From positions 1 to 56,869 of the forward strand of contig NZ_VJOL01000010.1 of the NCBI RefSeq assembly GCF_007556705.1: 56,869 nt of DNA, read 5' to 3'. How positions within the stretch are numbered: the stretch's first letter is position 1; the number at the start of each line of letters is the position of its first letter. Under the pieces are notes generated by a model. The model ran no database searches. It was not told where the DNA came from and saw nothing but the letters and a program-made list of their open reading frames with translations. Below, piece by piece: positions 36,523 to 48,422 of this stretch. The translations under genes and the position numbers were made by a program. This DNA is from Tepidimonas thermarum. Its GTDB lineage: Bacteria > Pseudomonadota > Gammaproteobacteria > Burkholderiales > Burkholderiaceae_C.

Positions 36523-37896
36523 ATGACCAACAACGCCATCTCACCCGTGACCCCCGTGGCCGCCGCTGCCGCGGTTGCTGCGGACGCCGAAGCGCCGTCC
36601 GCGTCGGTGGCCCCGCGTCCCGCCAGCCGCGCTGCCCGTTGGGGGGCGCTTGGCCTGGCCGTGGGCTTTGGCGCCTTTTTGCTCTGGGCGGCGCTGGCCC
36701 CGCTGGACGAGGGCGTGCCAGCCCACGGCAGCGTGGCCATCGACACCAAGCGCAAGCCCGTGCAACACCTCAGCGGCGGCATCGTCAAAGCCGTGCATGT
36801 CCGCGAAGGCCAGCAGGTGCAAGAGGGCGAGCTGCTGGTGCAGCTCGACGACCAGATCGCCCGCGCCAACTACGAGGCCGTGCGTCAGCGCTACCTAGGC
36901 CTGCGCGCCATGCAGGGCCGGCTGCTCGCCGAGCAAAGCGGCGCAGCCACCATCACCTGGCACCCTGACCTGCTGGCCGCCCAGCAGGACCCCTGGATCG
37001 CCGCGCAAATGCAGGCCCAGCAGCAGCTGATGCAGTCGCGCCGCCAGGGCTTGCAAGCCGAAATCGCCGCGTTGCAGCAAGCCATCGAAGGCCAACAGGC
37101 TACCGTGCAGGCGCAGCGTTTGGTTCTGCCGGCGCGCCAGCAACAACTGGCCCTGTTGCAAGAAGACTTGCACAACATCTCCGCCCTGGCTGCCGAAGGC
37201 TATGCCCCGCGCGTACGCCAAAACGATCTGCAACGCCAAGTCGCCGAGCTGCAAGCGCAAATCACCGAACTCACGGGTGGCATCGAGCGCGGCCAGCGCG
37301 CCATCGCCGAGCTGCACCAGCGCATCAGCGCGCGCCAGCAGGACTACCGCAAGGAAATCGAAACCGAGCTCACCCGTGTCAATCTGGACGTGCAAGCCGA
37401 CGCCGAGCGCTACCGTGCCGCGCGGGCCGAGCTCGAGCGCACGCAAATCCACGCGCCGGCAGCGGGCCAGGTCGTCGGCCTTGCGGTGCAAGCTGCAGGC
37501 GCTGTGATCCAGCCCGGGCAAAAGCTCATGGACATCGTTCCGCAAGACGAGCCCCTGCTGCTCGAAGCGCGTCTGGAGCCGCACCTCATCAGCAAGGTGC
37601 ACCCGGGCCTGCACACCGATGTGCGCTTCCCCGCCTTTGCCCACGACCCGCAGCTCGTCATCCAAGGCGAAGTGGTGTCCGTCTCCGGTGACCTGCTGGC
37701 CGACCCGCACAGCGGTCAACCCTTCTACCTCATGCGCGTGGCGCTCACCGAGGAGGGGCGTCGTACCCTGGGTGCGCGCCAGTTGCAGCCCGGCATGCCG
37801 GCCGAAGTCATCGTCAAGACCGGCGAGCGCTCGTTGCTGACCTATCTGGCAGGCCCGCTCGTGCGGCGCGTGGCCGCCAGCCTCAAGGAAGAGTGA
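36523..37896 (+). CDS. HlyD-family membrane fusion protein
   Basis: Periplasmic adaptor joining the ABC transporter to the outer-membrane channel. The 457-residue protein has a short Ala-rich cytoplasmic part, one transmembrane helix (about 35-55, GLAVGFGAFLLWAALAP), a lipoyl-like half (AHGSVAIDTKRKPVQHLSGG and IVKAVHVREGQQVQEGELLV), a long coiled coil (about 130-290), and the C-terminal beta-barrel (PGQKLMDIVPQDEPLLLEARLEPHLI) typical of PrtE/RsaE. GTG at 36481 is an alternative start; neither has a clear ribosome-binding site. The TolC-like gene follows four bases after its stop. Confidence 0.93.
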   Translation: MTNNAISPVTPVAAAAAVAADAEAPSASVAPRPASRAARWGALGLAVGFGAFLLWAALAPLDEGVPAHGSVAIDTKRKPVQHLSGGIVKAVHVREGQQVQEGELLVQLDDQIARANYEAVRQRYLGLRAMQGRLLAEQSGAATITWHPDLLAAQQDPWIAAQMQAQQQLMQSRRQGLQAEIAALQQAIEGQQATVQAQRLVLPARQQQLALLQEDLHNISALAAEGYAPRVRQNDLQRQVAELQAQITELTGGIERGQRAIAELHQRISARQQDYRKEIETELTRVNLDVQADAERYRAARAELERTQIHAPAAGQVVGLAVQAAGAVIQPGQKLMDIVPQDEPLLLEARLEPHLISKVHPGLHTDVRFPAFAHDPQLVIQGEVVSVSGDLLADPHSGQPFYLMRVALTEEGRRTLGARQLQPGMPAEVIVKTGERSLLTYLAGPLVRRVAASLKEE

Positions 37897-37900
37897 AGAC

Positions 37901-39310
37901 ATGGCCCAGTCCGTGCAAACTGTCCACGCTGCCGCCGCCAGCCTGCGGCGCCGGCTGACCGCCTGGGGCGCGGCGGGCGCCCTGTGCGCGTCGGCCGCAC
38001 TCGCCCAACCGGTCCAGCAGGCCCCATCCGCTGCGCCATTGGACGTGGTGCAAGCCTACCAGCTAGCGCGCGACCACGACGCCCGCGTGCGCGCAGCCCG
38101 TGCCGCCGCCCAAGCCCAGCGCGAGCGCCTGCCGCAGGCCCAGGCGCAGCTGCGGCCCCAGCTTGCGCTGGGCGCCAGCCGGCTGCACAACGACCTGACC
38201 CGCACCAGTGCCAACCTGTTCGGCCAGCCGGTGACTCAGGACGAGCGCTATTGGAGCGAAAACGCCACGCTCTCCCTGCGCCAGCCCCTGTACCGCCCGG
38301 CACTCACCGCTGGCGTGGCGGTGGCGCAGGCCCAGGTGGCCGATGCCGATGCCGTGCTCGCCGTCGAAGAAAACCAACTCGCGGCGCGCGTCGCCCAAGC
38401 CTATCTGGAGGTGCTGCAGGCCCAGGACCAACTCGAGCTCGTGCAGGTGCAGCAGCGGGTTGCCCAGATCCAGCTCGACGCGGCGCGCCAAGCGCTCGAG
38501 CGCGGCACCGGCACGCGCACCGATGTCGATGACATCGCCGCCCGCCTGGACCTCTTGGGCGCCGACGCCTTGCGAGCCCAGCAACAAATCGAACAGGCCC
38601 GGCGCCAACTGCAGGCCATCACCGGCCCCTTCGACCGTCCCCTGGCGCCCATGGACCACGAGCGTATCGAGTTGGCCCCGCTGCAGCCGCCTGACTTACA
38701 AGCCTGGCTGGACCGGGCCGAAGCCGCCAGCCCCGAGCTCGCCGCCTTGCGCGCCCGTGCCGACGCCGCCCAGCGCGAAATCGACCGCGCCTCTGCCGGC
38801 CACCTGCCCACGCTGGACCTCATCTTCCAACTCACCCGCAGCGCCAGCGAAAACGTCACCAGCCCCAGCTCACGCTACACCAACCGCGCCGTTGGCGTCC
38901 AGTTCAATATGCCGCTCTACAGCGGGGGCTACATCGACTCGGCGGTGCGCCAGGCGGTGGCCGAATACACCCGCGCGCAAGAAACGCTCGAATCCACCCG
39001 GCGCGACCTGTTCGTGCGCGTGGCAGAGCAGCACCAGGCGGTCATTCAGGGACAACAGCGTGTCCAGGCCCTGCGCCGCGCCGTGGAGTCGGCCCGCACC
39101 GCGGTGCGCTCCAGCGAAGCATCACTGCGTGCCGGCGTGCGCACCGTGCTCGATGTGCTCGACGCCCAACAGCGCCTCAGCAACGCCGAGCGCGAGCTGC
39201 GCCTGGCGCGCTACCAAACCCTGCTGGCACGCCTGCGCCTGTCGGTGTTGGCCGGCGATACGGGCGAGGCCGAACTGCAAACCCTCCAGGCACAATTGCT
39301 GCAGCCCTAA
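37901..39310 (+). CDS. TolC-family outer-membrane channel of the type I secretion system
   Basis: A 469-residue outer-membrane factor. It has a signal peptide ending near residue 35 (GALCASAALAQP), then two repeats of the TolC helical and strand pattern: DVVQAYQLARDHDARVRAARAAAQAQRERLPQAQAQLRPQ near the N-terminus, and the second repeat starting near residue 265 with a long helix ending in TVLDVLDAQQRLSNAERELRLARY. It completes the secretion operon (two ABC copies, HlyD, TolC). A 29-base gap leads to the sugar-nucleotide gene, so the secretion and polysaccharide genes may share a transcript. Confidence 0.93.
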   Translation: MAQSVQTVHAAAASLRRRLTAWGAAGALCASAALAQPVQQAPSAAPLDVVQAYQLARDHDARVRAARAAAQAQRERLPQAQAQLRPQLALGASRLHNDLTRTSANLFGQPVTQDERYWSENATLSLRQPLYRPALTAGVAVAQAQVADADAVLAVEENQLAARVAQAYLEVLQAQDQLELVQVQQRVAQIQLDAARQALERGTGTRTDVDDIAARLDLLGADALRAQQQIEQARRQLQAITGPFDRPLAPMDHERIELAPLQPPDLQAWLDRAEAASPELAALRARADAAQREIDRASAGHLPTLDLIFQLTRSASENVTSPSSRYTNRAVGVQFNMPLYSGGYIDSAVRQAVAEYTRAQETLESTRRDLFVRVAEQHQAVIQGQQRVQALRRAVESARTAVRSSEASLRAGVRTVLDVLDAQQRLSNAERELRLARYQTLLARLRLSVLAGDTGEAELQTLQAQLLQP

Positions 39311-39339
39311 CGCGGCCACCACCCTTCGTCACCGTGCCC

Positions 39340-40803
39340 ATGTCCCACCCCATGCTGTTCCCCATCGTCCTGTCGGGCGGCGCCGGCACCCGGCTCTGGC
39401 CCGTCTCGCGCGAGGTGCACCCCAAGCCGTTCATGACCCTGCCGGATGGGCAAACCCTGTTGCACAAAACCTACCGGCGCGCGCTCAGCCTGCCCGGGGT
39501 GCAGGAGGTCATCACCGTCACCAACCGCGACCACTATTTCCGCACCAAAGACGAATACATGGCCGTCCAGTCGCCCCTGCCGGCCAGCTACCTGCTCGAG
39601 CCCCAAGGCCGCAACACCGCCCCGGCCATCGCCCTGGCGGCGTTGTACTGCCAGCACCACTTCGGGCCCCAGGCCCTCATGCTCGTGCTGCCGGCCGACC
39701 ACCTCATCACCCGGCATGACGCCTTCGTGCAAGCCGTGCAGGCAGCCACGGGGCTGGCGCAGCACGGTTACTTGGTCACCTTTGGCATCACCCCCACCGC
39801 GCCGGAGACGGGCTACGGCTACATCCAGGTGGGCGAACCGCTCGGGCAAGGCTTTGCGGTGCGTCGCTTCGTCGAAAAACCCGACGCCGCCACCGCCGCC
39901 AGCTACCTGGCCAGCGGCGGCTATTGTTGGAACGCCGGCATGTTTTGCTTTCAGGCCGGCGTCATGCTGTCAGCCCTGCAAACGGCCAGCCCCGAGGTAT
40001 GGGCCGCGGCCAGCCGCTGCTGGGAGCACACGCGCGCGCACCTGCCCCCGGGCCCCGGCATGGTCGAGCTCGACGCGGCCAGCTTTGCCGACATGCCCGA
40101 CATCTCCATCGACTACGCCGTCATGGAAAAAGCCCCCCAGGTGGCCGTGCTGCCCTGCGACCTGGGCTGGAGCGACATCGGCTCCTGGAACGCCTTGTGC
40201 CAGCTCGTGCCACCGGACGACCACGGCAACCGCCACATCGGTGACGCCGTCCTGGTGGACAGCCGCGACACCTTTATCCAAAGCGAGCACCACCTCGTGG
40301 CCGCCGTGGGCGTGCATGACCTCATCATCGTCGACACGGCAGATGCCGTGCTCGTCGCGCACAAAGACAAAACCCAGGACGTGCGCAAAGTGGTGCAGCG
40401 GCTCAAACAGTCCGGGCACGAAACCTACCGCCTGCACCGCACGGTCACGCGGCCGTGGGGCACCTACACCGTGCTCGAAGAAGGGCCACGCTTCAAAATC
40501 AAGCGTATCGAAGTCCGTCCCGGCGCCTCGCTCAGCCTGCAAATGCACCACCACCGCAGCGAGCACTGGGTCGTCGTCAGCGGCATCGCCAAAGTCGTCA
40601 ATGGCGACAGCGAGCGCTTGGTCAACACCAACGAATCCACCTACATCCCCGCCGGCCAAAAGCACCGGCTGGAAAACCCCGGCAAGCTCGACCTCGTCAT
40701 GATCGAAGTGCAGTGCGGCGACTACCTGGGCGAAGACGACATCGTGCGCTTTGACGACCGCTACGGGCGCACAGTGCAGACCGAACCCGGCACGACCCGC
40801 TAA
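39340..40803 (+). CDS. manC: Mannose-1-phosphate guanylyltransferase/mannose-6-phosphate isomerase
   Basis: Makes GDP-mannose, probably with both isomerase and guanylyltransferase activities. The 487-residue protein has the nucleotidyltransferase signature SGGAGTRLWPVSREVHPKPF at its N-terminus, FVEKPD in the middle, and a C-terminal cupin domain (about 370-475) with RPWGTYTVLEEGPRFKIKRI and the metal-binding QMHHHRSEHWVVVSG. ATG 39340 is preferred to GTG 39334. GDP-mannose is the substrate of Gmd encoded 1.2 kb downstream and possibly of the glycosyltransferases nearby. Confidence 0.95.
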   Translation: MSHPMLFPIVLSGGAGTRLWPVSREVHPKPFMTLPDGQTLLHKTYRRALSLPGVQEVITVTNRDHYFRTKDEYMAVQSPLPASYLLEPQGRNTAPAIALAALYCQHHFGPQALMLVLPADHLITRHDAFVQAVQAATGLAQHGYLVTFGITPTAPETGYGYIQVGEPLGQGFAVRRFVEKPDAATAASYLASGGYCWNAGMFCFQAGVMLSALQTASPEVWAAASRCWEHTRAHLPPGPGMVELDAASFADMPDISIDYAVMEKAPQVAVLPCDLGWSDIGSWNALCQLVPPDDHGNRHIGDAVLVDSRDTFIQSEHHLVAAVGVHDLIIVDTADAVLVAHKDKTQDVRKVVQRLKQSGHETYRLHRTVTRPWGTYTVLEEGPRFKIKRIEVRPGASLSLQMHHHRSEHWVVVSGIAKVVNGDSERLVNTNESTYIPAGQKHRLENPGKLDLVMIEVQCGDYLGEDDIVRFDDRYGRTVQTEPGTTR

Positions 40804-40840
40804 CCCCCAGCCCGTGGCGGTCAACCCACGGGCTGCGCCC

Positions 40841-43092
<2,252 letters not shown>

Positions 43093-43147
43093 CCGTTGCG
43101 CGGCCCCTCCAGGCATAGGCGGTGCACCACCTGGCCGATGCGTTTTC

Positions 43148-43972
43148 ATGCTCGACAGTGCATCCCGTTCCCTTTCACGCAGGCGCCAAACGTGGCGCTT
43201 CGTGTGGCTGCTCGCGCGCCAGCGCATCGTGGACGCCTACCGTGGTTCGGGGCTGGGCGCGCTGTGGTCGGTGTTGCCGCAACTGACCCAAATCACCGTA
43301 CTCGCCCTCATACTGGGCACCGTCATGCAACACCGCCTGGGCGCATCGGCCGGCGGCGCCAGCGTCCCTTACGTCGTTTACATGCTGCCCGGGGTCTTGC
43401 TGTGGCAACTGTTTCACGACACGCTGGTCAACGTTGCCGATGCCTTGCCCGCGCAGCGCCTCATCCTCAAAAAAAACCCAGTTGATCTGGCCCTCATCGC
43501 GCTGTATGTGCCCTTGGCGCAAAGCGTGCCTTTTGGTGTCGGCTTGGCGCTGCTGTGGGCCTTGGTCAGTCTGCTGTGGCAGCCCATCGCGTGGGGCGTC
43601 ATCGGCGTCACCCTGGTGGCGGCGTTGTGTTTGGTCGCGCTGGCCTACCTCATTGGGCTGACCTGGGGCATGGTGGGGGTGCTCGTGCCGGACGTGCGGC
43701 TGGCCTTGCCCGCTTTGCTCCAGGTCGGCTTTTGGCTCACACCCATCGTGTACCCCGCGCACATCATCCCACCTGCACTGCGCGCCTGGGTCGAATGGCT
43801 GCACCCCTGGTACGGGTGTTTTGCGCCAGTGCAGGTGGCCTGGACCGGTCTTGCCCCGGCGGTGTCCGCTGGGGCGGCGTGGTGCATGCCCGCCGCCTTG
43901 GCGCTGCTGCACGGCGCGCTGTTGATGCGCATGCTGCGCCATGGGCGCAAGGTGGTGCTCGATGCGCTCTGA
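43148..43972 (+). CDS. wzm: O-antigen/polysaccharide ABC transporter permease
   Basis: A 274-residue ABC-2-type permease with about six hydrophobic segments. The N-terminal RQRIVDAYRGSGLGALWSVL and the central LPGVLLWQLFHDTLVNVADA are typical of Wzm/KpsM-like exporters of finished polysaccharide chains. It pairs with the next gene, whose product is the ATPase; the two overlap by 11 bases. Its presence implies that the polysaccharide is completed in the cytoplasm and exported by the ABC-dependent route rather than by Wzx/Wzy. Confidence 0.92.
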   Translation: MLDSASRSLSRRRQTWRFVWLLARQRIVDAYRGSGLGALWSVLPQLTQITVLALILGTVMQHRLGASAGGASVPYVVYMLPGVLLWQLFHDTLVNVADALPAQRLILKKNPVDLALIALYVPLAQSVPFGVGLALLWALVSLLWQPIAWGVIGVTLVAALCLVALAYLIGLTWGMVGVLVPDVRLALPALLQVGFWLTPIVYPAHIIPPALRAWVEWLHPWYGCFAPVQVAWTGLAPAVSAGAAWCMPAALALLHGALLMRMLRHGRKVVLDAL

Positions 43973-45179
43973 CGCGCTGCTCAGCGTCAGGGGGCTGAGC
44001 AAAAGCTTCCACACCCACGAAAGCCGCTGGCGCGCCGTTGCCCGGCTGCTCGGCGTTGCCAACGGCAGCGAGCAGGGCAAACAGGTCTTGCGCGACATCA
44101 CCTTCGACCTCCTGCCCGGCCAAGCGCTGGCCATCGTCGGCCGCAACGGCAGCGGCAAATCCACCCTGCTCAAGCTCATCACGGGCAGCCTGCTGCCTGA
44201 CAGCGGCAGCATCTCCTGCTGTGGCCGCATCAGCGCCATTTTGGAGCTCGGCGCCGGCTTCGACCTCCATGCCACGGGGCGCCAAAACATGGCCATGCAA
44301 GCCGCCTTGTGGGGCGTGCCCGCCGACGTGTTGGCCGCCCAAGCCCAGGCCATCATCGATTACAGCGAGCTCGGCCCCGCCATCGACGAGGCGGTGCGCA
44401 CCTACTCCTCGGGCATGCTGCTGCGCCTGGCTTTTGCCATTGCCATTCATGCCCAGGCCGAGCTGCTCATCGTCGACGAAGCCCTGGCCGTGGGCGATGC
44501 GCGCTTTCAGCAAAAATGCATGGCGTCCATTCGCGCCCACTTGGCGCGCGGCGGCGGTTTGCTGTTCGTCTCGCACGACCTCAACAGCGTCAAAACCCTG
44601 TGCGATCACGCCATCCTGCTCGACGGGGGCGTCATCGTCCAACAGGGCCACCCCGCCAGCGTGTGCGATGCCTACCTCAGCCGCCTGCTGGGCCAGCAAG
44701 CCCCCACCAGTGGCCCCACCAGCGCCGCGCCGGGCGCCCAAGCCAGCATCACCCGGCTGCTTGTCAACGGACAGCCGCAACGCGACGTTGCGCTCAAAAG
44801 CGGCGACTGGCTGGAAATTGCCATGGAACTGCACGCCCACGCCCCGGTGGACAACCTGGCCGCTGGCTTCATGCTGCACGATGCCCGCGGGCAAGACCTC
44901 TTTGGCGTCAACACCCAGCTCAGCGGGCAAACCATCCGCTTTACCCAGCCTGGTCAGCAATGCTGCGTCACGCTGCGCATGCAAGCCTTGCTGGGCCCTG
45001 GGCACTACACCATCACCGTCGCCGTCCACGACGCCGACGATTACACTCGAAACGTCATTTTTTGGGGCTTCGGCGCCATCGCGCTCGAAATCCTGGACCC
45101 CCAAGGCGGCAGCGTCGGCCACTGCAAACTGCCGCACCAGCTCAGCGTCACCCCTGCGGGGCACCCGCCTTCCGACTAG
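43962..45179 (+). CDS. wzt: O-antigen ABC transporter ATPase with C-terminal carbohydrate-binding domain
   Basis: A 405-residue ATPase subunit. It has Walker A AIVGRNGSGKSTLLKLITG, a signature region YSSGMLLRLAFAIAIHA and Walker B LLIVDEALAVGD. An extension (about 250-400: ITRLLVNGQ... FGVNTQLSGQTIRFTQPGQQ... GPGHYTITVAVHD) has the beta-sandwich pattern of Wzt-C, which binds the modified non-reducing end of the glycan before export. The ATG at 43962 overlaps the end of wzm and is chosen over the frame opening at 43941. The following methyltransferase gene may make the cap recognised by this domain. Confidence 0.93.
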   Translation: MRSDALLSVRGLSKSFHTHESRWRAVARLLGVANGSEQGKQVLRDITFDLLPGQALAIVGRNGSGKSTLLKLITGSLLPDSGSISCCGRISAILELGAGFDLHATGRQNMAMQAALWGVPADVLAAQAQAIIDYSELGPAIDEAVRTYSSGMLLRLAFAIAIHAQAELLIVDEALAVGDARFQQKCMASIRAHLARGGGLLFVSHDLNSVKTLCDHAILLDGGVIVQQGHPASVCDAYLSRLLGQQAPTSGPTSAAPGAQASITRLLVNGQPQRDVALKSGDWLEIAMELHAHAPVDNLAAGFMLHDARGQDLFGVNTQLSGQTIRFTQPGQQCCVTLRMQALLGPGHYTITVAVHDADDYTRNVIFWGFGAIALEILDPQGGSVGHCKLPHQLSVTPAGHPPSD

Positions 45180-45180
45180 C

Positions 45181-46143
45181 ATGATCACCAACGCCCTCTA
45201 TCGCCTCTACGGTCTGATCATCCGCATCCCGGCCGTCGGGCCTTGGCTCGACCGCTGGCTGCGCTCGCGCCGCGGCTGGGTTTACCGCGTGCGCAACCTT
45301 GCCCTGCGGCTGGAGCGGCGCCTGTCGGGCCCCGGGGCCGCCCACACATCCAACGTCCACCACACGCTGCAAGACCTGGGCTGGATGATCGAGGGCCTGC
45401 GCCAGGGCCTGGCCGATGTCCAGCGCCGCCAGCTGCAATGGCAAACCGGTGGCGCTGCCGAATGGCAAGCGCGTCTGGATCAACACCAGCACGCGCTCAA
45501 CCTCAAAGTCGATGCCGCCCTGGAGGCGCTGACGCAGCGCGTGGAACGCGCTGAGCGCCAACTGGGGCAAGCCAGGGTGCAGGCCAACGCGGCGGCGCCC
45601 CAGCCGCGCATCCTCAATCCCGGCAAACTGGCCGCGCACAGCACGCGGCCGCAGGGGGTGTGGTTGGAAGTGGGCTGCGGCCCGCACCCCGATCCGGACC
45701 GCATCAACATCGACCTGCGTGCCCTGCCCGGGGTGGACATCGTCGCCGGTGCCGATGGTCTGCCCCTGGCCGACGCCAGCGTCTGGGACCTGCGCGCCGC
45801 GCATTTGGTCGAGCACTTCACCGCCCAGCATTTCGTGGACCGCATCTTGCCCGAGTGGTGGCGCGTCCTGGCCCCGGGTGGCATCTTGCGCCTCATCACC
45901 CCAGACCTGCAAGCCATGCTGGCGGCGCACCAGCGTGGCCAGATGTCCGAAACCGACCTCGTCCACGTCCTCTACGGCGGGCAGGACTACGAGGGCGACT
46001 TTCATTACCACGCCTACAGCACCCAATCGCTCAGCCACCTGTTGGCGGCGTTCGGGTTCACGGACATCCACACCGTCGCCGCAGGGCGCCGCAACGGCCT
46101 GTGCCTGGAGTTCGAGCTAACCGCCCGCAAACCCCTGGCCTGA
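45181..46143 (+). CDS. Coiled-coil SAM-dependent methyltransferase
   Basis: A 320-residue protein. The N-terminal 60 residues are basic with hydrophobic stretches (possible membrane association), followed by a heptad-rich region (about 60-140, LQDLGWMIEGLRQGLADVQR and ALEALTQRVERAERQLGQAR). The C-terminal class I methyltransferase domain has VWLEVGCGPHPDPDRINIDL as motif I, HLVEHF and EWWRVLAPGGILRLITPD. It starts two bases after the wzt stop. The combination of methyltransferase, coiled coil and a neighbouring Wzt-C domain suggests chain capping and length control analogous to WbdD, though with the domains in the opposite order and no kinase. Confidence 0.82.
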   Translation: MITNALYRLYGLIIRIPAVGPWLDRWLRSRRGWVYRVRNLALRLERRLSGPGAAHTSNVHHTLQDLGWMIEGLRQGLADVQRRQLQWQTGGAAEWQARLDQHQHALNLKVDAALEALTQRVERAERQLGQARVQANAAAPQPRILNPGKLAAHSTRPQGVWLEVGCGPHPDPDRINIDLRALPGVDIVAGADGLPLADASVWDLRAAHLVEHFTAQHFVDRILPEWWRVLAPGGILRLITPDLQAMLAAHQRGQMSETDLVHVLYGGQDYEGDFHYHAYSTQSLSHLLAAFGFTDIHTVAAGRRNGLCLEFELTARKPLA

Positions 46144-46189
46144 CGCCCAAGGCCGCACGGCCGTCATCTTGCCCGGTTACATCCGTCCC

Positions 46190-48406
46190 ATGCATCAACC
46201 TATGCGCGTCAGCGTCGTCATTTGCACCTACAACCGCGCCGCCAGCCTGCCGCGCACACTGCAGGCGCTGGACTACCTGCGCTATCCCCTGCGCGAAACC
46301 ATCGTCGTCGTCGGCCCCTGCACCGACAACACCCTTGACGTGCTGGCGCCCTGGGCCGATCGTGTGCGCGTGCTGCGCTGCCCAGAGGCCAACCTCTCCA
46401 TGGCACGCAACATCGGCACCGCCGCTGCTGCGGGCGACATCATCGCCTTCACCGACGACGACGGCCTGCCCGAGGCCAACTGGCTCGACACCCTGGTCAG
46501 CGCCTTTGCCGCCGACCCGGGGTTGGGCGGCGCCGGCGGCCTGGTGCGTGACCATACCGGCTGGGCCTACCAAACCCGCCACATCCGCTGCAACCGCTGG
46601 GGCGAAGCGCAATTTTTCGACGCTCCCCCGCCGGCCGAAGCGCCGGACTGGTTCATCAGCCTCATCGGCGTCAACAGCGCGTTTCGGCGCAGCGCGCTGC
46701 AAGACATTGGCGGCTTTGACGAGGAATACGCCTACTTCCTCGACGAAACCGACGTCTGCCTGCGCCTGCTGGAAAAAGGCTGGCGCATCCGCGTGCTGGA
46801 CAACGCCGAAGTCCACCACGCCTACGCCCCCAGCCACCTGCGCACCGTCGAGCGCGTGCCCACCACCCTGTACCTGACCGCGCGCAGCAAAATCTACTAC
46901 GCGCTGCGCCACCTGTCGGCACAGCACAACCCCCTGACCATCATCGACCGCCAACGCCGCGACCTACTGGCTTCGGTGGGCTACCTGCAAAGCGCCGGCA
47001 AAATCGACCAGGACGCGGCGCAACGGCTGCAGGATGACATCTGGCGCGCCAGCGCCCACGCCGCGCGCGATGCCTGCGCCCACCCCAACGGCCGCACCGT
47101 CCAGCTGCCACCCGCCGTGACCGCGTCGTGGCAGGCCGCCGCCCCCCCGTGGGCCCCGGGGCCCAAGGCACGCGTGCTGCTCATCAGCCGCAATTACCCA
47201 CCCCAGCCGCTGGGTGGCATTGCCCGCTACACCCAAACCCTGGCCCATGCCTTGGCCGCCCAAGGGCACGAGGTGCACGTACTGGCCGAAACCCCCGACA
47301 CCCCCTGGGTCGAATTCGACAACGGCGTCTGGGTCCACCGCATCGCCTGCGCCGCCGCCCCTGCCGCGCCGCTGCCAGATCGCCCCCCGTTGCCCGACGT
47401 CCTGCGCCGCTGGACGCACGCCGTTGCCAGCTACGCCAACGAACTGCGTGACCGCCTGGGGGTGGACACCGCCATCGCCGCCCTGTGGGATGTAGAAGGC
47501 TACGAACTCGCCCGCCAACCCGGCTGGCGCCTCTACACCTACTTGGTCACCAGCTACGCCCTCAACCTGCCCCACAAACCCGACTGGCAGCAAAACCCCC
47601 ACTACCTGCGTCACCACGTGCAGCCCGTCATCGATGCCGAAGGCTGGCTGCTGCGCAACAGCACCGCCTTGCTGGCCAGCACCCACCAGGTCTGGCGCGA
47701 CGTGCAAGCCGCCTACGCGTCGCTCGATGGCGTCGCGGTGCATCACCTGCCGTTTGGCATCGCGGACGACCCCGCCATGGCCGCCGACAGCACGCCCGCC
47801 CCCAGCGCTGGCAACCCCAGCGGCGCCTGCACCGTGCTCTTTGTGGGCCGCTTTGAGCGGCGCAAGGGCATCGACCTCGTGTTGCAGGCCATCGCGGCGC
47901 TGGCGCCCGACTATCCCCAGGTGCACTGGCGCCTGGTGGGCAACGACCGCTTGCCCGACCCCGAACACCCCGGCACCACCCACCGCCAGCGCTTCGAGCG
48001 CGCCCACGGCGGTCAACCCTGGTTTGCGCGCGTGCAGTTTGACGGCGAAATCGACGACGCCGCACTGCTGGCCGCCTACCGCGCGTGCGACCTCCTGGTT
48101 GCGCCCAGCCGCTACGAATCCTTCGGCCTGATCTACCTCGAGGCCATGCGCGCCGGCAAACCCTGCATCGGCGGCGCCGACGGCGGCGGTGGCGAAATCA
48201 TCAACCCCGACGTGGGCCTGGCCGTCCCCACCGACGACGCCCAACCCCTCATCGACGCGCTGCGCGCCCTGCTGGACGACCCGCAACGCCGCGCCACCAT
48301 GGGCCAAGCGGCGCGCCGCGCCTATTTGCGCCACTACACCGACAGCGCATTTGCCGCGCGCACCCTGGCCGTGCTGGGCGTAGCAGCCCCCACCCAGGCA
48401 CAGTAA
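46190..48406 (+). CDS. Two-domain glycosyltransferase (GT2-GT4 fusion)
   Basis: A 738-residue fusion. Residues 1-240 form a GT2 (GT-A) domain with VSVVICTYNRAASLPRTLQA and the DxD-like FTDDDGLPEANW. Residues 310-738 form a GT4 (GT-B) domain with LISRNYPPQPLGGIARYTQT, VGRFERRKGIDLVLQAIAAL and PSRYESFGLIYLEAMRAGKP. Two linked transferases could add alternating or successive sugars of a repeat unit. ATG 46190 or 46202 are possible starts; TTG 46169 is less likely. It lies in the wzm-wzt polysaccharide run and probably acts in the cytoplasm at the membrane. Confidence 0.88.
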   Translation: MHQPMRVSVVICTYNRAASLPRTLQALDYLRYPLRETIVVVGPCTDNTLDVLAPWADRVRVLRCPEANLSMARNIGTAAAAGDIIAFTDDDGLPEANWLDTLVSAFAADPGLGGAGGLVRDHTGWAYQTRHIRCNRWGEAQFFDAPPPAEAPDWFISLIGVNSAFRRSALQDIGGFDEEYAYFLDETDVCLRLLEKGWRIRVLDNAEVHHAYAPSHLRTVERVPTTLYLTARSKIYYALRHLSAQHNPLTIIDRQRRDLLASVGYLQSAGKIDQDAAQRLQDDIWRASAHAARDACAHPNGRTVQLPPAVTASWQAAAPPWAPGPKARVLLISRNYPPQPLGGIARYTQTLAHALAAQGHEVHVLAETPDTPWVEFDNGVWVHRIACAAAPAAPLPDRPPLPDVLRRWTHAVASYANELRDRLGVDTAIAALWDVEGYELARQPGWRLYTYLVTSYALNLPHKPDWQQNPHYLRHHVQPVIDAEGWLLRNSTALLASTHQVWRDVQAAYASLDGVAVHHLPFGIADDPAMAADSTPAPSAGNPSGACTVLFVGRFERRKGIDLVLQAIAALAPDYPQVHWRLVGNDRLPDPEHPGTTHRQRFERAHGGQPWFARVQFDGEIDDAALLAAYRACDLLVAPSRYESFGLIYLEAMRAGKPCIGGADGGGGEIINPDVGLAVPTDDAQPLIDALRALLDDPQRRATMGQAARRAYLRHYTDSAFAARTLAVLGVAAPTQAQ

Positions 48407-48422
48407 GCGAGGGGGCAAGGCC

